The notes: a model not told the origin generated them from the sequence alone. A stretch of 64,000 bases of DNA from Methyloversatilis sp. (GCF_030698125.1 NZ_JAUYNV010000004.1:181522-245521), one strand, 5' to 3'; shown: positions 17,181-26,844, counted from the first letter of the stretch. Translations and numbers: made by a program.

Positions 17181-19505
17181 ATGAACATGTTGAGTAATAC
17201 CGAAACCGGTTTTGCCGATCTGCTGAAGAACGGCCAGACGCTGTCGCAGTTCCGTGCCGGCATCATCGAGCGCACCAATGCGACCGGCTGCTACAACGGC
17301 CTGGAAACCCTTGAGTTGCGCGAACGCGATCCGATCGGCTACGAGAAGCTGTTCTCGAAGCTGCGTGGCGGTCTGGTTCACGCTCGTGAAACCGCCAAGA
17401 AGATTGCGGCCAGCCCGATCGTCGAGCAGGAAGGCGAGCTGTGCTTCACGCTTTACAACGCCGTCGGCGACTGCGTTCTGACCTCGACCGGCATCATCAT
17501 CCACGTCGGCACGATGGGCGCCGCGATCAAGTACATGATCGAAAACAACTGGGAAGCCAATCCCGGTATCGCCCCGGGTGACATGTTCACCAACAACGAC
17601 TGCGCCATCGGCAACGTCCACCCGTGCGACATCGCGACCATCGTCCCGATCTTCCACGACGGCCGTCTGATCGGCTGGGTGGGTGGTGTGACGCACGTGA
17701 TCGACACCGGTGCCGTGACGCCGGGTTCGATGTCAACGGGTCAGACCTCGCGCTTCGGCGATGGCTACATGATCACCTGCCGCAAGACCGGTGTGAATGA
17801 CACCCCGCTGCGCGACTGGCTGCATGAGTCGCAGCGTTCGGTCCGCACGCCGAAGTACTGGATCCTCGACGAGAAGACCCGTATCGCCGGCTGCCACATG
17901 ATCCGCGAACTGGTTGAAGAAGTGATCGCGGCCGACGGCATTGAAGCGTACGAGAAGTTCGCCTACGAAGTCATCGAAGAAGGCCGTCGCGGCCTGATGA
18001 TGCGTATCAAGGACATGACGATTCCGGGCGTCTATCGCAAGGTCGCCTTCGTCGATGTGCCGTACAAGCACGAAGACATCGGCGTGTCGAGCGCCTTCGC
18101 CAAGCTTGATTCGATCATGCACTCGCCGTGCAAGATGACGATCAAGGAAAACGGCAAGTGGCGCCTCGACTTCGAAGGTGCAAGCCGTTGGGGCTGGCAT
18201 ACCTTCAACGCCCACCAGGTCGCTTTCACCAGCGGCATCTGGGTGATGATGTGCCAGACGCTCGTTCCGACGCAGCGTATCAATGACGGCGCCTACTACG
18301 CGACCGAGTTCCACCTGCCGAAGGGCTCGTGGTGCAACCCGGATGACCGCCGCACCGGCCACGCCTACGCATGGCACTTCCTGGTTTCGGGCTGGTCGGC
18401 TCTGTGGCGCGGTCTGTCGCAGGCTTACTTCAGCCGCGGCTACCTCGAAGAAGTCAATGCGGGTAACGCCAACACGTCGAACTGGCTGCAGGGTGGCGGT
18501 ATCAACCAGGACGGCGAAATCCACGCGGTCAACAGCTTCGAAGCGTCGTCGTGCGGTACCGGTGCCTGCGCTGTCAAGGACGGTCTGAACCACGCTGCTG
18601 CCATCTGGAATCCGGAAGGCGACATGGGCGACATCGAAATCTGGGAAATGGCAGAACCTCTGCTGTACCTGGGTCGCAACGTCAAGGCCAATTCCGGCGG
18701 CTACGGCAAGTACCGTGGCGGCTGCGGCTTCGAAACCCTGCGCATGGTCTGGAATTCGCAGGACTGGACGATGTTCTTCATGGGCAACGGCTACATGAAC
18801 AGCGACTGGGGTCTGATGGGTGGTTACCCGTCTGCCACCGGCTACCGCTTCGAAGCCCACAAGACGGGCCTCGAGCGTCGCATCGCCAACGGCGAAGCGA
18901 TCCCGCTGGGCGCCGATCTGGATCCGGCAAAGAAGATCTACGAGCAGAGCATCGACGCCACGTCGGTCGTGAAGCGCGACAAGCAGTGCATGACCACGGA
19001 AGATTGCTACGACAACCACGATCTGTACCTGAACTACCTGCGTGGTGGCCCGGGCTTCGGCGATCCGCTGGATCGTGACGTGGCTTCGATCGCCAAGGAC
19101 CTGAACGAAAAATTCCTGCTGCCGGAATTTGCTGCCAAGGTCTATGGCGCTGTCGTGTCGCAAGATGCGAAGGGCGCCTACACGGTCGATGCTGCCAAGA
19201 CCGCTGCCCGCCGCGCCGAATTCCGCAAGGAACGCATCGCACGCTCGGTGCCGACCCGCGAGTGGATGAAGGAAGAGCGCGCCCGCATCATCAACAAGCA
19301 CGCATCCACGCCGGTTCAACACATGTTCGCCACCAGCTTCGCGCTGTCGGAAAAGTTCAAGAACGAATTCAAGACGTTCTGGGACCTGCCGGCCGACTGG
19401 GATGTGCTGGAAACCGAACTGGGCGTCCCGTCCTACGGATCGAAGTTCCGTATGGATCTGTCGCTGATGCCCGACGTCCGTACCATCGTCCAGGTCGAAG
19501 AGTGA
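17181..19505 (+). CDS. acxB: Acetone carboxylase, alpha subunit (HyuB-like)
   Basis: 774 residues, a hydantoinase B family member of the length usual for AcxB. Typical stretches include GDMFTNNDCAIGNVHPCD, rich in possible metal ligands, and the glycine-rich KYRGGCGFETLR. In the family this subunit binds the metal and takes part in carboxylating the phosphorylated ketone (enol-phosphate). It lies 12 bp after acxA with AGGAG before the ATG. Codon use is strongly biased to preferred GC-ending codons, as in a highly expressed gene. Acetophenone-type carboxylases have a different subunit pattern, so acetone or butanone is the favoured substrate. Confidence 0.92.
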   Translation: MNMLSNTETGFADLLKNGQTLSQFRAGIIERTNATGCYNGLETLELRERDPIGYEKLFSKLRGGLVHARETAKKIAASPIVEQEGELCFTLYNAVGDCVLTSTGIIIHVGTMGAAIKYMIENNWEANPGIAPGDMFTNNDCAIGNVHPCDIATIVPIFHDGRLIGWVGGVTHVIDTGAVTPGSMSTGQTSRFGDGYMITCRKTGVNDTPLRDWLHESQRSVRTPKYWILDEKTRIAGCHMIRELVEEVIAADGIEAYEKFAYEVIEEGRRGLMMRIKDMTIPGVYRKVAFVDVPYKHEDIGVSSAFAKLDSIMHSPCKMTIKENGKWRLDFEGASRWGWHTFNAHQVAFTSGIWVMMCQTLVPTQRINDGAYYATEFHLPKGSWCNPDDRRTGHAYAWHFLVSGWSALWRGLSQAYFSRGYLEEVNAGNANTSNWLQGGGINQDGEIHAVNSFEASSCGTGACAVKDGLNHAAAIWNPEGDMGDIEIWEMAEPLLYLGRNVKANSGGYGKYRGGCGFETLRMVWNSQDWTMFFMGNGYMNSDWGLMGGYPSATGYRFEAHKTGLERRIANGEAIPLGADLDPAKKIYEQSIDATSVVKRDKQCMTTEDCYDNHDLYLNYLRGGPGFGDPLDRDVASIAKDLNEKFLLPEFAAKVYGAVVSQDAKGAYTVDAAKTAARRAEFRKERIARSVPTREWMKEERARIINKHASTPVQHMFATSFALSEKFKNEFKTFWDLPADWDVLETELGVPSYGSKFRMDLSLMPDVRTIVQVEE

Positions 19506-19543
19506 TTTCCGGCCTGAACGTCAAGCGAATCTAGGAGTAGGAA

Positions 19544-20050
19544 ATGACGACTTACAACAAAGAGCAAGTAGCACACCTGGCCGCGGGCACCCTCGACTGG
19601 GAAACCACTTTCCGCATGCTGTCGATGCCGAAGGACAAGGCACGCTTCAGCATGTACGTGGAAGCACTGCAGAAGACAGTGACTTTCCCGGATCGCATCG
19701 TCCTTCCGCTGGGCCCGCATCTGTACATCGTGCAGTCGGCCAAGAACAAGCAGTGGATCGTCAAGTGCGATTGTGGCCACGAGTTTTGCGGCTACAAGGA
19801 AAACTGGAAGATGTTCGCCAACATCTATGTGCGTGACACGGAAGAAGCCATGGCCGAGGTGTACCCGACGCTGATGGCTCCGGACACGAAGTGGCAGGTC
19901 TATCGCGAGTACTACTGCCCGAGCTGCGGCACGATGCACGACGTCGAAGCTCCGACGCCGTGGTACCCGGTGATCCATGACTTCGAGCCGGACATCGAAA
20001 CGTTCTACAAGGAGTGGGTGGGCTTGCCCGTACCCGAACGCGCTGCCTGA
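19544..20050 (+). CDS. acxC: Acetone carboxylase, gamma subunit
   Basis: 168 residues, the usual size for AcxC. Two cysteine clusters, CDCGHEFC and CPSCG, form a zinc-ribbon-like site. It is the small third subunit of the alpha2-beta2-gamma2 acetone carboxylase, and its presence separates this enzyme from 5-oxoprolinase and hydantoinase relatives. It starts 38 bp after acxB with GGAGTAGGAA before the ATG. A stem-loop follows the stop. Confidence 0.93.
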   Translation: MTTYNKEQVAHLAAGTLDWETTFRMLSMPKDKARFSMYVEALQKTVTFPDRIVLPLGPHLYIVQSAKNKQWIVKCDCGHEFCGYKENWKMFANIYVRDTEEAMAEVYPTLMAPDTKWQVYREYYCPSCGTMHDVEAPTPWYPVIHDFEPDIETFYKEWVGLPVPERAA

Positions 20051-20062
20051 ACAAGGCTCGCG

Positions 20063-20092
20063 TGGCCCCTGACCGGAGGAGGTCAGGGGCCA
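20063..20092 (+). terminator. Stem-loop after acxC
   Basis: A perfect 12-bp stem TGGCCCCTGACC / GGTCAGGGGCCA with loop GGAGGA, 12 nt after the acxC stop. There is no T-run, so it is more likely a partial terminator or 3'-end stabiliser. A second small repeat (GCCGGCT/AGCCGGC) follows directly. Confidence 0.55.
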
Positions 20093-20260
20093 GTTCGCGG
20101 CCGGCTACAGCCGGCTGCGTTCCTCCAAACACCCTGTACTTGATGCCGGCAGAGCCAAAGCGCTCTACACCGCCGTAGGGAACGGTCGTGCCGAACATCG
20201 AAAACAGGTCATGAAAAGCGTCGCGCGCAGAGCACGAATGACGCGTGAAGGAGACTGAAG

Positions 20261-21268
20261 ATGCAACAGGCAAGAGACTCTGGCGGTGGTGTTCAGAAGA
20301 TACTGAGCATCATCACGCAATTACTTCCGATCATCATTATTGGCGGTCTTCTATACGCCGGCTTCTTCGTCAAGGCGGAAGCAGTCATCACCAAGGTTGA
20401 ACCCAAGCCGATCGAACGGCGGGACAACTTCTTCAGCATCATTACCCCCACCGAGCAGATCGCGTGGGCGGCGGGTACGGCGGGCAAGATCGTCCGTTCC
20501 GACGATGGCGGAAAGACCTGGCTTCGACAGCCCACTCCCACGCTTGTGAATCTGCAGGGCATAGCCGCCTGGGATGCACAGACGGCGGTTGCAGCGGGCA
20601 ACGAAGGCACGATCCTGCACACCAGCGATGGCGGTGCGAGCTGGAAGGTCGCAAACACTCCGAAGTCCGAAAATCCCAACAAGCTTTTCCGTGTCCGCGT
20701 GTTCGGCGACACGGCGTGGGCCGTTGGCGAGTTCTCCGGGCTCTACAAATCCACCGACAAGGGCGCGAACTGGACGCGGCTGCTGCCGGAGGATGACCGC
20801 GCTCTGAACGCCATCTACTTCGTTGGCCAGTCCGGCTGGGCCGTAGGTGAAGTCGGCACGATCCTTCGTACCGAAGACGGCGGCGAAACGTGGACCCACG
20901 TTGACGTCGACAACCAGGTCAGTCTGATGTCGGTCACGTTCCGCGATGCGACGCACGGCGTCGCCGTCGGCTTGACCGGGACGCTGCTGGTGACCGATGA
21001 CGCAGGTTTGACGTGGCGTTCGGTACCGGGACTCACGCGCGAACACCTGCTCGATGTCATCTGGGATGAAAACAGCTGGATCGCAGTCGGCGACAAGGGT
21101 GTGAAGGTCACCTCCAACGCGGATGCCACCGAGTGGACTGCCGGCCGTCTTGCAGAAGGCGATGTCGCGTGGCGCACCCAGATCGTCCGGGCCGGCTCGA
21201 AGTACTTCGTTGCTGGCGCAAATCTCGGAATTCTCGAAGACGGGAAGATCACCGTCATCGGTCGATAG
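20261..21268 (+). CDS. YCF48/BNR-repeat beta-propeller protein, membrane-anchored
   Basis: 335 residues. One N-terminal membrane segment (about residues 15-38, LLPIIIIGGLLYAGFFV) without a cleavage site, then repeated blades with S-D-D-G-G-x-T-W Asp-box motifs (SDDGGKTW, TSDGGASW, TEDGGETW, TDDAGLTW). This is the YCF48/Hcf136-like fold, which in photosynthetic organisms assists photosystem II assembly. In non-phototrophs the family is commonly encoded beside RND/MMPL transporters and DUF1302/DUF1329 genes, as here. A periplasmic scaffold or lid for the transporter is inferred. Gene order suggests one operon to 26694. Confidence 0.85.
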   Translation: MQQARDSGGGVQKILSIITQLLPIIIIGGLLYAGFFVKAEAVITKVEPKPIERRDNFFSIITPTEQIAWAAGTAGKIVRSDDGGKTWLRQPTPTLVNLQGIAAWDAQTAVAAGNEGTILHTSDGGASWKVANTPKSENPNKLFRVRVFGDTAWAVGEFSGLYKSTDKGANWTRLLPEDDRALNAIYFVGQSGWAVGEVGTILRTEDGGETWTHVDVDNQVSLMSVTFRDATHGVAVGLTGTLLVTDDAGLTWRSVPGLTREHLLDVIWDENSWIAVGDKGVKVTSNADATEWTAGRLAEGDVAWRTQIVRAGSKYFVAGANLGILEDGKITVIGR

Positions 21269-21285
21269 CAGGCAAGGAGAATCGC

Positions 21286-23688
21286 GTGAAAAATACTACT
21301 TTCAGCAAGGTCGAACATGCGTTCGCATTGCTGATCAAGAATCGCATACTGGTTGTACTCGCGGTCCTGATTGCAACGGTCGTCATGGCCTATCTCGCTT
21401 CGTTCGTCGAGGTGAAGACAGTGTTCAGCGATCTGCTTCCAAAAAACCACCCCTACGTGGAGGTCAATCAGAAATTCAAGTCCACCTTCGGCGGATCGAA
21501 CATGGTCAGCATCATGGTCGAAGTCAAGGACGGCGATATTTTCAAGAAGGAAGTGCTTGAAAAGGTCCAGAAGCTGACGGTCGGCCTGCAACAGGTCGAT
21601 GCGGTCGATACCTACCAGATCGTTTCCATCGCCTCCAAGAAGACAAAGGAAGTCCGGGCATCCACAGAGGGGGTTGAATCGCGCCCGATCATGTGGCCGC
21701 GACTGCCTGCGGACGACAAGGAGATGGCGATCCTGCGCGAGGCGGTGTTGAACAACCCGCTGATCTATGGACCGTACGTGTCGATCGACCTGAAGGCTAC
21801 GCTGATCACGGCTGACTTCCTGGATACGGAAATCAACTACAGCAAGGCCTTCGATCAGATCATGGGTCTGGTCAAGGAAGCGGAGGGCGATGGCGTGCTC
21901 GTTCGCGTCGTCGGTGAACCGGTGCTGTATGGCTGGGTCAATTTCTACCTCGACGAAACGATCCAGATCTTCTTCGCCGCGATCGCATCGCTGGTCCTGA
22001 TCCTGCTGCTGATCACGCGTACCGTTCATGGCACGATCATTCCGCTGATCGCAGCCATCATCAGCGCCTGCTGGGCGCTCGGTGCTGCAAAGTTGATGGG
22101 ATTCCACCTCGATCCGCTGGTCATCGTGGTGGCCTTCCTGATCACGGCGCAGGCGATCTCGAATTCGGTGCAGCTGATTTCGCGCTTCGACGATGAAATC
22201 GCGCACGGAACTGCCAAAGCGTCCGACGCAGCGGTGGCGAGTGCCAAGCACCTGTTCAAGCCCAGTCTGCTTGCGATCGTCGCTGACGCCGGTTGCGTGC
22301 TGGTGGTCGCGCTGACCCCGATTCCGATGCTCGAGAAGATTTCCTACATCGGTACCGTCTGGATCTTCGCGATTTTCATCGGTGCGCTGGTCATGACGCC
22401 GGTGTTGCTGTCGTGGTTCAACCCGCGCAGGAATGCTGACGGTTCGTACGGTCACCGTTTCGTGCATCCGATCAATATCCGTCCGGTATTGATGGTCATC
22501 CTCAACCTCGCTTCCAGCATCGTGGTCACGAAGGCACGGTTCGTCGTGCTCGGTGTGGCGCTGGCGGTGTTTGCGGTGTCCTTCTGGTACTCGTTCAACC
22601 TGAAGGTGGGTGACGCGAATCCCGGATCGCCGATTCTCTGGCCGGATTCCCAGTACAACACCGATGCAGCGGACATCAACCGCCAGTTCCAGGGCTCGGA
22701 CCGCATGTTCGTCGTGGTCGCAGGCAAGGAAAAGGGTTCGTTGCGCGAGCCGGAGGTGCTGCAGAGCATGGCCAACTTCCAGCGCTACATGGAAGCCCAG
22801 CCTGAAGTCGGCGGCAGCATTTCGCTGGCTGACATCCTGCCTCAGGTGCGTCGCGTGCTGCGCGAAGGCAACCCGATGTACGGCGAGCTTGGCAACGATG
22901 CGGGCGAGAACGGCGAGCTGACCTACATGTTCGTGTCGGGTTCCGACCCGGGTGACATGGATCGCTATGCCGACAGCGATGCACTGAACGGTGCCGTCAC
23001 GCTGTTCTTCCGCGATCACCAGGGCGAAACGATCCGTACCGCCGTGGCACGTGTGCAGGATTACGTGAAGCAGAACCCGATCGATAACGCCGAATACCTG
23101 CTTGCCGGTGGTCTTGTCGGTGTGCTGGCCGCGGTGAATGAAGTGATTCTCGCGGGTCAGATCGAAGCCATCGCACTGGCGCTGCTCGTGCTGGTTGTGT
23201 GTTGCACGGTGACCTTCCATTCGATGGTTGCCGGCGTGTTCTTCATGATTCCGGTGATGTTGTCGAACACGATCACGTTCAGCTACATGGCCTACAACGA
23301 CATTGGCATGAACATCAATACCTTGCCTGTCGTGGCGCTGGGTATTGGTCTGGGGGTGGATTACACCTTCTACATCGTCGATGGCATCCGCGAAGAACTG
23401 CACCTGCATGACAACGTTGAAAAGGCCATCCTGAACTGCCTGACCAGCCAGGGTCGTGGTGTGCTGCTGACCGCGCTGACGCTGATCACCAGCGTGGGCC
23501 TGTGGAGCTTCTCGTCACTCAGGCTCCAGGCAGACATGGGCTTGCTGATTGCTCTGTGGCTCTTCATTTCGGCCTTCAGCGCGTTGTTCATCATGCCGGC
23601 AATCGTATATGTGTTCCGCCCCGCGTTCGTCGTGGGGAGCAAAGAGCGCCCGATCGAGCGCGCCGTGGGATCTGCAGTAGTTGTGTGA
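21286..23688 (+). CDS. RND/MMPL family transporter
   Basis: 800 residues with the RND layout: one N-terminal helix (about 18-40), a large periplasmic domain, a block of five or six helices from about residue 225, another helix near 410, a second periplasmic domain and a final helix block from about 620. It resembles the HpnN/MMPL group (predicted exporters of the RND superfamily), which handle lipids or hydrophobic molecules rather than drugs. The start is GTG 21286 with AAGGAGA before it, 17 bp after the YCF48 gene; frames further upstream would overlap that gene. Substrate unknown. Confidence 0.88.
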   Translation: MKNTTFSKVEHAFALLIKNRILVVLAVLIATVVMAYLASFVEVKTVFSDLLPKNHPYVEVNQKFKSTFGGSNMVSIMVEVKDGDIFKKEVLEKVQKLTVGLQQVDAVDTYQIVSIASKKTKEVRASTEGVESRPIMWPRLPADDKEMAILREAVLNNPLIYGPYVSIDLKATLITADFLDTEINYSKAFDQIMGLVKEAEGDGVLVRVVGEPVLYGWVNFYLDETIQIFFAAIASLVLILLLITRTVHGTIIPLIAAIISACWALGAAKLMGFHLDPLVIVVAFLITAQAISNSVQLISRFDDEIAHGTAKASDAAVASAKHLFKPSLLAIVADAGCVLVVALTPIPMLEKISYIGTVWIFAIFIGALVMTPVLLSWFNPRRNADGSYGHRFVHPINIRPVLMVILNLASSIVVTKARFVVLGVALAVFAVSFWYSFNLKVGDANPGSPILWPDSQYNTDAADINRQFQGSDRMFVVVAGKEKGSLREPEVLQSMANFQRYMEAQPEVGGSISLADILPQVRRVLREGNPMYGELGNDAGENGELTYMFVSGSDPGDMDRYADSDALNGAVTLFFRDHQGETIRTAVARVQDYVKQNPIDNAEYLLAGGLVGVLAAVNEVILAGQIEAIALALLVLVVCCTVTFHSMVAGVFFMIPVMLSNTITFSYMAYNDIGMNINTLPVVALGIGLGVDYTFYIVDGIREELHLHDNVEKAILNCLTSQGRGVLLTALTLITSVGLWSFSSLRLQADMGLLIALWLFISAFSALFIMPAIVYVFRPAFVVGSKERPIERAVGSAVVV

Positions 23689-23701
23689 GGGCCGCTTGCC
23701 T

Positions 23702-23729
23702 CGCCCGGCATCACACACGATGCCGGGCG
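23702..23729 (+). terminator. Stem-loop between the RND and DUF1302 genes
   Basis: CGCCCGGCATC-ACACAC-GATGCCGGGCG: a perfect 11-bp stem with a 6-nt loop and no T-run. It lies inside the probable operon, so it may tune the expression of upstream against downstream genes by protecting a processed 3' end. Confidence 0.5.
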
Positions 23730-23775
23730 TGAGCAGATGGCTCATGGGTAGTGCCAAAACGGAGGGAATGGAGAC

Positions 23776-25359
23776 ATGAGAAGAAGCAAAATCTTCAGGC
23801 AGACCGGACCGGGTCTGGCTGTTGCAGCTGTGCTGGCCGGGATGGGTATGCCCGTCGCAAATGCCGCTGGCCTCGAGGGAACGTGGGCAGGACGTGACGA
23901 CTTTACCTGGGCACTGAGCGGCTACGTGCGCGCCTGGGCTTCGATGAACCTGGAAGATCAACCCGAGTTGAGTGCTGTCGGTAAGGACAGCTTCGGCAAG
24001 CTTTCGATGCTGCGCGGTTCATTGTTGCTTGACCTCGACGTGAAGACCGGCCCGGTGAAGTGGAAGGCCATTGGCCGTCTCGATCGCGAATACAAGACCA
24101 ACTACCTGTCGGATCTTGAAGAACTGCGGACTGGTCCGGTTCTGGATACGTCAGGTGGCAAGAGCATCACCGAGAATTACAACAATGGTGACATTCGCGA
24201 GTTCTGGGCGGAGGTGCCGATCGGTGATCGCGTGACCGTCAAGTTCGGCAAGCAGCAACTGGTATGGGGCGAGTCGGACTTCTTCCAGGCGATGGACCTG
24301 GTGCACGGTTACGACTACAGCTGGCGTCTGTTCTTCGAAGGCGAGAATGAAGAGTGGCGCAAGCCGTTGATCCTGTTGTCGACGAAGATACGCTTCCCCG
24401 AAGTTAAGGGCATGCTCGCCGCCTACGTCCGTCCAGGTTGGGACCGGTGTGAAGACATTGGCAACACGTACGACATCAACGGCGGCCGCTGGTTTTTCCA
24501 GCCATATCGTGGTTTTGACCTGAGCCAGATCACGGACAAGAACTGTGAGCACAAAGACGGTGACATGGATGATGCGACCTACGGCATTCGTTGGTCCGGT
24601 GAAGCATACGGGTTGAACTACTCGATCGCTTACCTGACGACGTTCGCTGCAGATCCGGTTGCAAGTTCGGCTTTCGCCCCACATCAAGGCGTTCCGGTCA
24701 CTGGTGGTGTGTTTGACCGTATTCACCCGGAAATCGATGTGCTCGGTATTACCGTCAGTGGTTACAGCGAAACGCTGGATGCCGTGCTGAGTGCAGAAAT
24801 GGCATTCACCAAGGATCAACCGTATAACCAGGGTGTTGGTGCATTTTTGGTCGGTCAGCCGATCAACGGTTGTACGGCAGGCCTCGGTCTTTGCGGCATC
24901 AAGAAGAAGGACACTCTTCGTACGATGCTGCGTATCGACAAGGACCTGAACTTCCAGGACCTGCTTGGCACGTCGCGCCCGTCGTTCTCGTCGGTCCAGT
25001 TGTTCAACACGCAAGTGCTGGACTATGACGGCAACGAACAGCTTGTTCGTCTGTTTGCCTATGGCACGCCGCTGAACGAGCACAGCACCATTCTTACGAT
25101 GTTCACCGGCCTGAACTACAAGAACGACACGATCAACCCGGGTCTTGCAGTGGGTTTCGATCTGTCCAACGGTGGTGGCTTCGCAATCCCGAGCGTGTCG
25201 GTCGTGTTCGACGACAAGTGGGTGGCCAAAGCTGAAGCGGACATTTTCTGGGATGGTGGCAAGAGCAATCGCCAGCAATTCAGTGCCGGCGAATCCCAGC
25301 TGTTCGGCTATTTCAGCCGCGCCAGCCAGCTCGTGCTTCGTGTGACCCGTCAGTTCTGA
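23776..25359 (+). CDS. DUF1302 family outer-membrane-type protein
   Basis: 527 residues with a signal peptide (MRRSK start, hydrophobic core, probable cleavage after VANA). The mature protein has alternating hydrophobic/polar strands with many aromatic residues and ends in LRVTRQF, the terminal-Phe signature of outer-membrane barrels. It shows DUF1302-type sequence such as VKFGKQQLVWGESDFFQAMD. The family is encoded with DUF1329 and RND genes in clusters for steroids, hydrocarbons and other hydrophobic compounds, and a porin-like uptake or export role is commonly proposed without proof. Shine-Dalgarno GGAGGGAATGGAG. Confidence 0.87.
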   Translation: MRRSKIFRQTGPGLAVAAVLAGMGMPVANAAGLEGTWAGRDDFTWALSGYVRAWASMNLEDQPELSAVGKDSFGKLSMLRGSLLLDLDVKTGPVKWKAIGRLDREYKTNYLSDLEELRTGPVLDTSGGKSITENYNNGDIREFWAEVPIGDRVTVKFGKQQLVWGESDFFQAMDLVHGYDYSWRLFFEGENEEWRKPLILLSTKIRFPEVKGMLAAYVRPGWDRCEDIGNTYDINGGRWFFQPYRGFDLSQITDKNCEHKDGDMDDATYGIRWSGEAYGLNYSIAYLTTFAADPVASSAFAPHQGVPVTGGVFDRIHPEIDVLGITVSGYSETLDAVLSAEMAFTKDQPYNQGVGAFLVGQPINGCTAGLGLCGIKKKDTLRTMLRIDKDLNFQDLLGTSRPSFSSVQLFNTQVLDYDGNEQLVRLFAYGTPLNEHSTILTMFTGLNYKNDTINPGLAVGFDLSNGGGFAIPSVSVVFDDKWVAKAEADIFWDGGKSNRQQFSAGESQLFGYFSRASQLVLRVTRQF

Positions 25360-25374
25360 TCAAAGGAAAGAGAC

Positions 25375-26694
25375 ATGATGAAGATGAGTACCCAATCCCG
25401 TCGTAGCACCCTTGCACGCACAGGTGTCGCCAGCGCAATCGCGCTGATGCTGGCTGCCGGTGCCGGTCAGGCCTTCGCGAAGGAGCTCGAAGCGGGCTTC
25501 GTGATCAACAAGGAAAACTACGACAGCATCAAGAACGACACGTTCGAGAACAAGACCATCGCCAGCATGGTTCCGGAAAAGCTCGAATGGATGATCAAGA
25601 ACTACAACACGACCATCAAGCTCGCGCACTCGAAGAAGATCGAGATGGACCCGAAGTATGTCGAGTGGTCGAAGAAGAACATCAACACGGTGAAGTTCAA
25701 CCCGGCTGACCGCACGGTATCGGGCTGGCAGGCAGGCATGCTGTTCCCGCCGGAAACCATCAAGATGGACGACCCGCACGCCGGCGACAAGGTGATCTGG
25801 AATCTGCGTGCCGCCACCTACGGCGCCACGATGGACCTGCGCGACATCGCCTGGGCCTTCCTGGATGCGAAGAAGGGCTACGAGCGGGTGCAGGCCTTCC
25901 AGTCGCGTCGCTACTACATGGAAGGGCGTCTTGACGGCGGCCCGATCACCGTGGGCAAGGGCGACATTTCGCAGAAGACCTACTTCGTGGCGACCTACCC
26001 GCAGGACATCCGCGGTCTGGGCCTGTTCTCGGTGCGTTACAACCAGGCCGACTCCAAGGTACCGGATGACTCCTACGCCTACCTGAAGTCGGTTCGTCGC
26101 GTTCGCCGCCTGTCCGGCGGTGCGTGGATGGACCCGATCGGCGGCACCGACCAGCTGTACGACGACTGGGACATCTGGGATGCCGCTCCGACGAAGTACA
26201 AGTCGAACAAGTTGCTGGAAAAGCGCTGGGTGCTGGCCATCGCGCACAGCCCGGAAATCAGCGTGGACGTGAAGCAGCCCTTCACCGAGCCGGCCAAGCG
26301 CTTCCCGCGCATCGGCATCGACATTCCGCCGCACTTCAACCCGGCGCCGGACATCGGCTGGGAGCCGCGTGAAGTGTATGTGGTCGAAGGCGTGTGCCCG
26401 GACGAGCATCCGTACAGCAAGAAGACCGTGTACATGGAAGTGGACTTCCCGCGCCCGTACCTCGGCTTCGCGCTCGACCGCAAGGGCGAATTCTGGAAGA
26501 TGTTCATTTTCCAGAACCGGCCTGACATCGGCGACGACGGCTACAAGGCGGTCATGCCCGTGATCGGACACATCATCGACGTCAAGCGTGGCCATGCCAC
26601 CAACTGGTCGTCGAACATGAAGTCCAATCCGGCGGGCGTCAAGGAAACCGACGTGTCGCTCAACGTGCTGGAAGAAGTCGCGACCGGCAAGTAA
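25375..26694 (+). CDS. DUF1329 family exported protein, copy B
   Basis: 439 residues with a signal peptide cleaved probably after GQAFA. Nearly identical in its mature part to copy A at 8552-9871, while the signal peptides differ. Only 15 bp after the DUF1302 gene, and an efficient terminator follows, so it closes the cassette YCF48 - RND - DUF1302 - DUF1329. DUF1329 proteins resemble LolB and may carry lipids or hydrophobic molecules through the periplasm; this is a family-level suggestion. Differences from copy A cluster near residues 37-80 and 275-385. One replaces PPP by CPD, giving copy B a cysteine. Confidence 0.9.
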   Translation: MMKMSTQSRRSTLARTGVASAIALMLAAGAGQAFAKELEAGFVINKENYDSIKNDTFENKTIASMVPEKLEWMIKNYNTTIKLAHSKKIEMDPKYVEWSKKNINTVKFNPADRTVSGWQAGMLFPPETIKMDDPHAGDKVIWNLRAATYGATMDLRDIAWAFLDAKKGYERVQAFQSRRYYMEGRLDGGPITVGKGDISQKTYFVATYPQDIRGLGLFSVRYNQADSKVPDDSYAYLKSVRRVRRLSGGAWMDPIGGTDQLYDDWDIWDAAPTKYKSNKLLEKRWVLAIAHSPEISVDVKQPFTEPAKRFPRIGIDIPPHFNPAPDIGWEPREVYVVEGVCPDEHPYSKKTVYMEVDFPRPYLGFALDRKGEFWKMFIFQNRPDIGDDGYKAVMPVIGHIIDVKRGHATNWSSNMKSNPAGVKETDVSLNVLEEVATGK

Positions 26695-26736
26695 GCGCTT
26701 TTGCAAGTATTGCTGGTACCTCCTCCCGGCATGTTC

Positions 26737-26771
26737 GCCCGCCCCCGCAATCTGCGGGGTCGGGCTTTTTT
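26737..26771 (+). terminator. Rho-independent terminator after the DUF1302/DUF1329 cassette
   Basis: GCCCG-C-CCCCGC / GCGGGG-T-CGGGC (one internal mismatch, loop AATCT), followed directly by six T. It lies 43 bp after the DUF1329 stop. Confidence 0.9.
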
Positions 26772-26844
26772 CTCATGTCCGGCGGAGATCGGGAAGTGAG
26801 CAGGAACCCACGTTTGCGTGATTGCATGATCACAAGGTTCAACA

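Noticed and set aside
20148..20161. GG-N10-GC spaced site before the YCF48 gene
   Set aside because: Only the four invariant bases match well; the -12 lacks TTGC (AAGCG), so it is too weak to call a sigma-54 promoter.
19761..20273. Minus-strand frame crossing the acxC end and the following gap, with a protein-like stretch (SMFGTTVPYGGVERFG)
   Set aside because: It lies mostly antisense to acxC and crosses its stem-loop; no family match could be recognised and no Shine-Dalgarno is present.
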